From JAZRGE01 sp045644025 (GTDB lineage Bacteria; Bacillota; Clostridia; Oscillospirales; Acutalibacteraceae): 11,174 bases of DNA. Below are positions 7,035 through 11,174 of this stretch, one piece after another. The stretch lies in the NCBI GenBank assembly GCA_045644025.1, contig JAZRGE010000023.1, positions 1-11,174 on the forward strand, in the 5' to 3' direction. The translations under genes and the position numbers were made by a program. The notes beneath the pieces are model-generated. The model had not been told where the DNA came from. It searched no databases and was given only the letters and a program-made list of their open reading frames with translations. Each line of letters opens with the position of its first letter. Within the stretch, counting starts at the first letter, position 1.

Positions 7035-8333
7035 TTAATTCACCTCGGATTGAATTTTAAGATTACCTAAAGCGGTAGCCTCGATCGGCAGAGCAATCAC
7101 ATTCTTGCCCGTAGCCGCCGCTGTCATTTTATTAAGAAGCTTGTTTTTGGCGCCGCCGCCAACTATATAAAGATCCCGATAGCTTTCTCCCGTGATGCTT
7201 TCCATCTCTTCCAAGGCCAGCCTATAGCTTTCGGCCAGCGAAAGGAAGGCGCATCGGAAATAATCTCCCACACTTTTAAGCCGGCCGCCCGCCGCCTTAT
7301 TTATAGCCTCGGCCATACTCTTGGGAGCAAGAAATTCGGGCGCATTGGCATCCACAATACATTTTATATCACTTTGTTCTGCCCAAAGCAATATATCGCC
7401 GAAATCTGCCTCGGGGCAAAGCTCGGATTTAAGGTTGTTCACAATCCACATTCCCATAATATTCTTCTGGAAACGGTTGTAGCCCACGCCGCCTTCGTTG
7501 GAATAATTGGCGGCTTCGCTTTGGGGCGTGGTGATGGCCCTATCGGTCTTAACCCCCAAAAGGCTCCACGTACCCGAAGAAATATAGGGGCTGTTGCCTT
7601 GCATGGGAATACCTTCCACGGCCGAGCCTGTGTCGTGAGTGGCACAAAGCACCACTTTGCAGTTGCCCCCCACGTATTGAGCGATCTCAGGCTTCAGCTC
7701 TCCCAGCACGCTTCCCGGTGCACAAAGGCGTGGAAACAGCCTTTCGGGAAGGCCCAGCTTTTCGATTATCCCCTTATGGAATTGGCCCGTGGCGGCATCC
7801 ACCAGGCCTCCCGTTGTGGCGTTGGTATATTCTCTGGCCTTTATCCCGCAGAGCTTATACATTAAATATTCGGGAATCATCAGCATATCTTCTGCTTCAT
7901 CAAGCCTGCCTGCTGTTTTATCGGCATATAGCTGATAGATTGTGTTGAAGGATTGAAACTGAATACCTGTGGCGGCATAGAGCTCTGAGAAAGGCACGAT
8001 AGAGTGAACTTTATCTATGGCCTGCTCGGTGCGGCTGTCTCTATAGGCGTAGGCCGGAAGAATTGCTTTATCTCCCTGCATCAGCACGTAGTCCACACCC
8101 CAGGTGTCTATAGAAAGGGAGACTATATCTTTGTGCTGCGAAAAGGCAACCTTTATGCCTTCTAATACATTATTATATAAAGCATTGATATCCCAGATCA
8201 GGTGGCCGTCTCTTTCCACCATTCCGTTGGGAAAGCGATAGACCTCAACGGCAACAATGCCATCTTTATCCTTGCGGCCCACAATGTGCCTGCCCGACGA
8301 AGCTCCGATATCAATAGCCAGATAACAAGACAT
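7035..8333 (-). CDS. rhaB: Rhamnulokinase, with short C-terminus
   Basis: Phosphorylates L-rhamnulose to L-rhamnulose 1-phosphate with ATP (FGGY/actin-like sugar kinase fold). Seen: the N-terminal phosphate loop DIGASSGR (8-15), substrate-region TWGVDYVL (77-84) and AYRDSRT (96-102). HDTGSAV with the probable catalytic base Asp234, ATP-site SSGTWSLLG (252-260) and VGGGAKN (391-397) follow. The protein has 432 residues; E. coli RhaB has 489. It ends only eight residues after the ATALGN motif, where relatives continue with a helical tail of some 40-60 residues. The catalytic motifs are intact, so it may be active. The ATG at 8333 is chosen because AGGAG lies 8 nt upstream; the in-frame ATG at 8351 lacks a comparable site. 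First gene of the operon. Confidence 0.94.
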   Translation of the reverse strand: MSCYLAIDIGASSGRHIVGRKDKDGIVAVEVYRFPNGMVERDGHLIWDINALYNNVLEGIKVAFSQHKDIVSLSIDTWGVDYVLMQGDKAILPAYAYRDSRTEQAIDKVHSIVPFSELYAATGIQFQSFNTIYQLYADKTAGRLDEAEDMLMIPEYLMYKLCGIKAREYTNATTGGLVDAATGQFHKGIIEKLGLPERLFPRLCAPGSVLGELKPEIAQYVGGNCKVVLCATHDTGSAVEGIPMQGNSPYISSGTWSLLGVKTDRAITTPQSEAANYSNEGGVGYNRFQKNIMGMWIVNNLKSELCPEADFGDILLWAEQSDIKCIVDANAPEFLAPKSMAEAINKAAGGRLKSVGDYFRCAFLSLAESYRLALEEMESITGESYRDLYIVGGGAKNKLLNKMTAAATGKNVIALPIEATALGNLKIQSEVN

Positions 8334-8372
8334 ACTCTCACTCCTATTCATTCCTATTTTCTCAAAAAGGAA

Positions 8373-8398
8373 GGCAAATTAAAAGGTCTAAATTTGCC
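8373..8398 (-). promoter_or_regulatory. Palindrome in the rhaBAD leader: operator or attenuator candidate
   Basis: Perfect 8-bp arms GGCAAATT and AATTTGCC are separated by 10 nt, about 40 nt upstream of the rhaB start. As DNA it resembles an operator for a dimeric regulator. As RNA it is a hairpin followed by TTCCTTTTT, so an attenuator is also possible. I find no strong -35/-10 pair for rhaBAD between 8334 and 8449, which would suit activator-dependent expression. No regulator gene is in the window. Confidence 0.45.
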
Positions 8399-8449
8399 GG
8401 AAAAAGTGTCCTGATTTATCCCCCACCACAAAAACGGGCAGAAAAAGCA

Positions 8450-8478
8450 TTGACATCCCCACCGCTCTTTACTATAAT
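8450..8478 (+). promoter_or_regulatory. Consensus sigma-A promoter reading into the tRNA-like element and tRNA-Pro
   Basis: TTGACA (8450-8455), a 17-nt spacer and TATAAT (8473-8478). Transcription is expected from about 8485, some 38 nt before the tRNA-like segment and 230 nt before the intact tRNA. A second TATAAT at 8507-8512 lacks a recognisable -35. Confidence 0.85.
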
Positions 8479-8518
8479 AATAGGGCGTTTAGATGAACTC
8501 CTATATTATAATGTAATT

Positions 8519-8543
8519 ATCACGAGGTGTGGCTCAGTTTGGT
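8519..8543 (+). repeat. 25-bp exact direct repeat, upstream copy (5' part of tRNA-Pro)
   Basis: Identical to 8711-8735. It covers four leader bases plus the first 21 nt of the tRNA: the acceptor 5' strand, the D-stem 5' strand and the start of the D-loop. The two copies are 192 nt apart. Identity ends abruptly in the D-loop, although the D-stem closing strand GAGC reappears at 8550-8553. Confidence 0.95.
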
Positions 8544-8691
8544 GGTAACGAGCCCGAGCGCCGCCGGTGGCGGATGCAGCGAGGGCGGAGTTGGTGCCGC
8601 GGTCGAAATTCGGCCGAATGGCTCTGCGAATTTCGGGCACCGCAAACGGCAGCTGCGTAGCAGCGCTCTCTTCCTTCCTGCCGGCACCTCA
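8523..8691 (+). ncRNA. Putative structured RNA with a tRNA-Pro-like 5' half
   Basis: A GC-rich segment between AT-rich flanks, behind a consensus promoter. Visible pairings are as follows. An acceptor-like stem forms between CGAGGTG (8523-8529) and CACCTC (8685-8690), six of seven pairs of the true acceptor stem. A D-arm forms from GCTC (8532-8535) and GAGC (8550-8553). A CCGCC/GGCGG hairpin lies at 8561-8573, and a compound hairpin at 8593-8641. GCTGC/GCAGC lies at 8652-8664. A stem CGGCAG (8647-8652) with CTGCCG (8678-8683) abuts the acceptor strand as a T-arm would; it shares base 8652 with the previous hairpin. No anticodon arm, TTCGAAT T-loop or CCA is present, so it is not a normal tRNA. 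Alternatives are a decayed tRNA duplicate with an insertion, or a small repeat element. I do not recognise a named RNA family. Confidence 0.42.
8593..8641 (+). repeat. Compound inverted repeat within the tRNA-like element
   Basis: The outer arms are GGTGCC (8593-8598) and GGCACC (8636-8641). A 5-nt bulge precedes the perfect 9-bp arms CGAAATTCG (8604-8612) and CGAATTTCG (8627-8635). The tip is GCC-GAAT-GGC (8613-8622), with TCTG unpaired on the 3' side. That makes about 18 base pairs in 49 nt. Confidence 0.85.
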
Positions 8692-8710
8692 CAATTAAAA
8701 CTTCATAAAA

Positions 8711-8735
8711 ATCACGAGGTGTGGCTCAGTTTGGT
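8711..8735 (+). repeat. 25-bp exact direct repeat, downstream copy (start of intact tRNA-Pro)
   Basis: Second copy of the repeat at 8519-8543, here continuing into the complete tRNA gene. The bases upstream of the two copies differ, so the leader match is only four bases. Confidence 0.95.
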
Positions 8736-8791
8736 AGAGCGCTGCGTTCGGGACGCAGAGGCCGCAGGTTCGAATCCTGTCACCTCGACCA
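8715..8791 (+). tRNA. tRNA-Pro, anticodon CGG
   Basis: A complete 77-nt cloverleaf. The acceptor is CGAGGTG with CACCTCG (7 bp). The D-stem is GCTC/GAGC. The anticodon stem is CTGCG/CGCAG around loop TTCGGGA, giving anticodon CGG (8749-8751), which reads the proline codon CCG. The variable loop is short. The T-stem is GCAGG/CCTGT with the canonical TTCGAAT loop. The discriminator is A8788 and CCA (8789-8791) is encoded. It is probably co-transcribed with the tRNA-like element upstream and ends at the hairpin from 8796. Confidence 0.97.
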
Positions 8792-8795
8792 TTCG

Positions 8796-8825
8796 GCCGG
8801 CCCGGTTGGGTCGGCTTTTGTTTTT
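8796..8825 (+). terminator. Intrinsic terminator after tRNA-Pro
   Basis: GCCGGCCC (8796-8803), loop GGTT and GGGTCGGC (8808-8815) form an 8-bp stem with one G:U pair, followed by TTTTGTTTTT. It lies 4 nt after the CCA. Its 5' arm overlaps the trailer segment complementary to a loop in the upstream element. Confidence 0.88.
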
Positions 8826-8845
8826 GAGATTTTTTGGAAAAGATA

Positions 8846-8874
8846 TAGACTTTTTTTGCGCTTTGCACCATAAT
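8846..8874 (+). promoter_or_regulatory. Probable promoter of the amidotransferase-like gene
   Basis: TAGACT (8846-8851), a 17-nt spacer and CATAAT (8869-8874), four and five of six consensus bases. It follows the tRNA terminator and precedes the ribosome site by about 20 nt. Confidence 0.55.
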
Positions 8875-8905
8875 GAACTTAATATATTCGCTTGGAGGAA
8901 TGAAA

Positions 8906-9565
8906 ATGATTCTTGCTGTACCGCTTCGCACCACGGTTTGCGATCATATGAAGCCCTGGGATATGCAGTATTATATCTGCGACCACTATAAAAACGTTTT
9001 TGATCCTTTGAAGGTCACACTCTGGCCCGTGCTTTCCGACACAACCTTTTCGGCCGAAGAGATAGAAAAGCATTGCGACGGCCTGGTGATAGCCGGCTCG
9101 GATAAAAACATTCTGCCCATGCACTACGGCAGGCAGATCCCCGAGGGCAAGGAAGATTCCTACGTGATAGACGAATATTCCAGCGACCGCCGTTTGGTGG
9201 AGGCTTTTGTGAAATCGGGCAAGCCGATCTTGGGCCTTTGCGGCGGCCTGCAGGTGATAAACGTCTATTTCGGCGGCACCCTTAAAGAATATATTCCCGG
9301 CCACAACCAGATTGCCAAGGGCCATATTCTTAATATCGAAAAGGGCACCTTCCTGCACGAAGCCTATGGCTCAGACGTGCTCTCCACCAACTCCTACCAC
9401 TGCCAATGTGCCGACGACGTAGCTCCGGGATTCACCGTGAGCGCCCGCGCGCTGGACGGCACGGTGGAGGCCATTGAAAAGGGCAATATAATCGGTGTGC
9501 AGTGGCATCCCGAAGTATCCGTGGAAATGCCTATCTTTAATAAATGGCTTGAAAAATTCTTCTAA
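8906..9565 (+). CDS. Class I glutamine amidotransferase-like protein (peptidase C26, gamma-glutamyl hydrolase type)
   Basis: 219 residues with a Cys-His-Glu triad: Cys112 in LGLCGGLQ, and His201 and Glu203 in QWHPE. This is the layout of stand-alone peptidase C26 enzymes such as PuuD, which hydrolyse gamma-glutamyl bonds, for example in gamma-glutamyl-GABA. GLVIAGSDKNILP (59-71) matches the family's G-G-x-D-hydrophobic-P region, though the usual second glycine is replaced. Two further departures are LCGG where PuuD-type enzymes usually have ICRG, and a length about 20-35 residues short of typical PuuD. The true substrate is therefore open. The ATG at 8906 is chosen because GGAGG (8894-8898) lies 7 nt upstream; the ATG at 8900 is only 1 nt from it. 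Probably monocistronic. No polyamine genes are adjacent. Confidence 0.88.
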   Translation: MILAVPLRTTVCDHMKPWDMQYYICDHYKNVFDPLKVTLWPVLSDTTFSAEEIEKHCDGLVIAGSDKNILPMHYGRQIPEGKEDSYVIDEYSSDRRLVEAFVKSGKPILGLCGGLQVINVYFGGTLKEYIPGHNQIAKGHILNIEKGTFLHEAYGSDVLSTNSYHCQCADDVAPGFTVSARALDGTVEAIEKGNIIGVQWHPEVSVEMPIFNKWLEKFF

Positions 9566-9568
9566 ACT

Positions 9569-9597
9569 CAACGGGATGGGTTGCGCCCATCCCGTTG
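9569..9597 (+). terminator. Strong hairpin after the amidotransferase gene, abutting the next promoter
   Basis: A perfect 12-bp stem: CAACGGGATGGG (9569-9580), loop TTGCG and CCCATCCCGTTG (9586-9597). It starts 3 nt after the stop codon. The following tract TTGTTGACATT is poor in T, so termination may be incomplete. The next -35 box begins at the very next base. Confidence 0.7.
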
Positions 9598-9626
9598 TTG
9601 ACATTCTTAGGTGGGAGTCCTATAAT
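9598..9626 (+). promoter_or_regulatory. Consensus sigma-A promoter of the lipoprotein gene
   Basis: TTGACA (9598-9603), a 17-nt spacer and TATAAT (9621-9626), perfect in both boxes. The expected leader is about 18 nt and contains only the ribosome site AAAGGAGG. Confidence 0.9.
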
Positions 9627-9650
9627 AGGCATAACAAAGGAGGTTTTCCT

Positions 9651-11075
9651 ATGAAAAAGTTTTTAGCAATTATTTTAGCATTGGTTATGGTCTTTTCTCT
9701 GGCAGCCTGCGGCAGCGATGGCGGCAAGGATAAAGACGGCGATGACAAGGACGGCGGTTCTGCTACCATCGGCGGCATAAAGCTTGTGGAAGAAAAGAAA
9801 CTTTCCGAAGATCTTTATGTGATTGCTTCCAGCGGTGTGCTTGGCCAATACATCTGGGGCGAGACCACCACAACCTATAAATTTGCCAACATGGACGGCG
9901 AAATTGTGAACGCCACGGAGTACGCCTACTATTCTACCAACTATGTGTATGATCGATATATACATGTTACCCCCGTGGGTTCCAGACTTTTCGGCATATT
10001 GGATACTCAAACCGGCATGGAAATTGTGCCTTGCGAAGTAGTTTCCTCCACATCTCTTTCGGCCCGATATGAAGTTTTCTGCTACTCCACCGGAGAAGCC
10101 ACCGAAGAAACTGCCTTTGGTTCCTATTGGGCTGAAGATGGCAGCACCGTTTACTACAGCGGCTATGGCAAGATCTTCGATTACGAAAAGGGCCGCTTTG
10201 TGCCCAACATCACCATCACGGGCGACAGTTCCCTTTTCTTCGGCAACAGAACCTTTGTTTTTGAGACTCTCAGCGATGGCCGTGTGAACGTCTACAACAG
10301 CGACGGCGCGATAATCGGCACCTATTACGACGTGGAATATCTCTCCGACTCCAACATATTCTTGGCCGAGGATACATACATTGATCCCTTTCATGATCCT
10401 GAGAGATTTATTGTTGTGGGTGCCGATGGCCAAATAGTGGGCACCGTTGCACAGAGAATGGGTGTTTATAGTTTGCTTTCCGGCTCCGATAAATATATCC
10501 GCCAAAATGCCTCAGCCTACACAACCGATCAGGAATTCCTCACCGACCTGAACGGCAACGTTGTTTCGGCGGGCTTTGATGTGGATATTGTGAACTTGTT
10601 TGCCGATAAATATATTCTTACTTCCGATTACAACAGCGAAACAGGCAAATATTATAACGGTGTTTATAATCTGGATGGCAGCGAAATGATTGCTCCCGAG
10701 TGGGATAATATTTATTACTACGACGGATATTTTGTGACAAGCAAAGGCAACTCCTACGATGATAGCAAATACACCCTTTTCGATTCCACCGGCAAAAAGA
10801 TAAGCAAAAAGGAATATTCCGGCCACAACGACGCCATTCTCTACGATCACGACGATGATGAGGAAGTTTCTACCGTGCTTTTCTTAAACGGCACCGAAAA
10901 GAAGATTAATTATTACGTGGGTGAAGTAATTGGCGGCGTGGTGAACGTGGGCAACAGCCTTTTTGATGCCACCACCGGCAAGAAGTTGCTTGATGATGTA
11001 TCATTTTTCTTCTACAGAGATGGCAAATATTATGTAAAAAACATGCAGCAAGTTGTTGTTTACACCGTGAAATAA
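9651..11075 (+). CDS. Secreted lipoprotein with WG-like repeats
   Basis: 474 residues. A lipoprotein signal peptide has MKK, a hydrophobic core and lipobox LAAC, with lipidation expected at Cys20. The mature N-terminus is a Gly/Asp/Lys-rich low-complexity linker (about 21-37), typical of Firmicute lipoproteins tethered outside the membrane. The rest is Tyr- and Asp-rich and shows loosely repeated units resembling WG/KWG beta repeats. Examples are units around VYNLDGSEMIAPEWDNIYYY followed by YTLFDSTGKKI, and FGILDTQTGMEIVPCEV. Such repeats are thought to form beta-rich propeller-like surfaces, but no enzymatic role is established. The start at 9651 is fixed by AAAGGAGG (9636-9643), 7 nt upstream, and by the signal peptide. 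Longer in-frame readings run back through the hairpin and promoter. Monocistronic. Confidence 0.88.
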   Translation: MKKFLAIILALVMVFSLAACGSDGGKDKDGDDKDGGSATIGGIKLVEEKKLSEDLYVIASSGVLGQYIWGETTTTYKFANMDGEIVNATEYAYYSTNYVYDRYIHVTPVGSRLFGILDTQTGMEIVPCEVVSSTSLSARYEVFCYSTGEATEETAFGSYWAEDGSTVYYSGYGKIFDYEKGRFVPNITITGDSSLFFGNRTFVFETLSDGRVNVYNSDGAIIGTYYDVEYLSDSNIFLAEDTYIDPFHDPERFIVVGADGQIVGTVAQRMGVYSLLSGSDKYIRQNASAYTTDQEFLTDLNGNVVSAGFDVDIVNLFADKYILTSDYNSETGKYYNGVYNLDGSEMIAPEWDNIYYYDGYFVTSKGNSYDDSKYTLFDSTGKKISKKEYSGHNDAILYDHDDDEEVSTVLFLNGTEKKINYYVGEVIGGVVNVGNSLFDATTGKKLLDDVSFFFYRDGKYYVKNMQQVVVYTVK

Positions 11076-11082
11076 AACACTC

Positions 11083-11115
11083 AAACAAAAACCACCGGAG
11101 CGAGAGCTTCGGGGG
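11083..11115. terminator. Hairpin between convergent genes, with its T tract on the minus strand
   Basis: CCACCGGAGC (11092-11101), loop GAGA and GCTTCGGGGG (11106-11115) pair with one A:G mismatch and one G:U. Minus-strand transcripts run into TTTTTGTTTG, a good intrinsic tract. Plus-strand transcripts run into a looser AT-rich stretch. It lies 16 nt after the lipoprotein stop. Confidence 0.65.
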
Positions 11116-11117
11116 AT

Positions 11118-11174
11118 TTAATTTGCTTTATTATTTTTATTCGCCATGAGCTTTGGCCCAGGGGGAGGGGCGGG
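11118..11174 (-). CDS. Probable C-terminal tail of a convergent gene (runs off right edge)
   Basis: An open frame enters from the right edge and ends in TAA at 11120-11118, encoding a tail PAPPPGPKLMANKNNKAN. The stop lies 2 nt from a hairpin with a minus-strand T tract, the same arrangement as the rhaD stop. Proline-rich then Asn/Lys-rich composition gives no function. Eighteen codons could be open by chance, so the call rests on the terminator placement. Confidence 0.42.
   Translation of the reverse strand, partial: PAPPPGPKLMANKNNKAN

Noticed and set aside
8519..8735. Integrative element attachment sites at the tRNA gene
   Set aside because: Integrases usually duplicate the 3' end of a tRNA. 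Here the 5' end is repeated, only 192 nt apart, with no integrase gene in the window.
8523..8791. Group I or other intron inside a tRNA-Pro gene
   Set aside because: The downstream tRNA is complete by itself, the upstream copy breaks in the D-loop rather than the anticodon loop, and I see no conserved intron core.
8695..8934. Minus-strand small protein containing RGDRIRTCGLCVPNAALYQ
   Set aside because: This is the well-known false protein made by translating a tRNA gene antisense, commonly mis-annotated in databases.
8527..8991. Open frame of 154 codons through the tRNA region
   Set aside because: It crosses the tRNA-like element, the complete tRNA-Pro and its terminator, and overlaps the amidotransferase gene. 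It has no ribosome site and no protein features.
9495..9650. Longer N-terminal reading of the lipoprotein frame
   Set aside because: It runs through the amidotransferase 3' end, the hairpin and the promoter, and would bury the signal peptide. AAAGGAGG and the lipobox fix the start at 9651.
1..11174. CRISPR arrays, insertion sequences, prophage or toxin-antitoxin genes
   Set aside because: I looked for regularly spaced repeats, transposase or integrase motifs and small paired genes, and found none.

Overview
The window looks like chromosomal DNA of a Clostridia-type Firmicute, probably an anaerobic gut commensal. Supporting signs are strong GGAGG ribosome binding sites 7-8 nt from the starts, textbook TTGACA-N17-TATAAT promoters, intrinsic terminators a few bases after stop codons, a tRNA with encoded CCA, zinc-ribbon membrane proteins and a MetRS with one four-cysteine zinc knuckle. 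I cannot name the genus.

Layout. 1-816 (-) is the N-terminal part of methionyl-tRNA synthetase, running off the left edge. 952-2166 (+) is a BaiN/HI0933-type flavoprotein, divergent from metG with overlapping promoters. 2203-4864 (-) is a two-gene operon for membrane proteins: one with two membrane segments and SH3b plus Big2 domains, then one with two zinc ribbons and a membrane segment. 4954-8333 (-) is a tightly coupled rhaB-rhaA-rhaD operon. It converts L-rhamnose to L-rhamnulose, then L-rhamnulose 1-phosphate, then DHAP plus L-lactaldehyde. No transporter or regulator gene lies beside it.

8334-8714 holds the most unusual part. A consensus promoter (8450-8478) points into a GC-rich, highly foldable segment of about 170 nt that begins with an exact copy of the first 21 nt of the tRNA-Pro gene downstream. 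The segment can close on itself with an acceptor-like stem, keeps a D-arm-like hairpin, and carries a loop complementary over 11 nt to the CCA end plus trailer of that tRNA. The intact tRNA-Pro(CGG) at 8715-8791 and its terminator follow.

8906-9565 (+) is a class I glutamine amidotransferase-like (peptidase C26) enzyme. 9651-11075 (+) is a secreted lipoprotein with WG-like repeats. A probable C-terminal tail of a convergent minus-strand gene sits at the right edge, sharing a terminator with the lipoprotein gene.

Recurring themes are very compact transcription-unit borders, with hairpins abutting the next -35 box at 4912-4951 and 9569-9603, and terminators shared by convergent genes. The rhamnose enzymes work together. 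The zinc-ribbon, SH3b/Big2 and lipoprotein genes are envelope proteins of unknown role.
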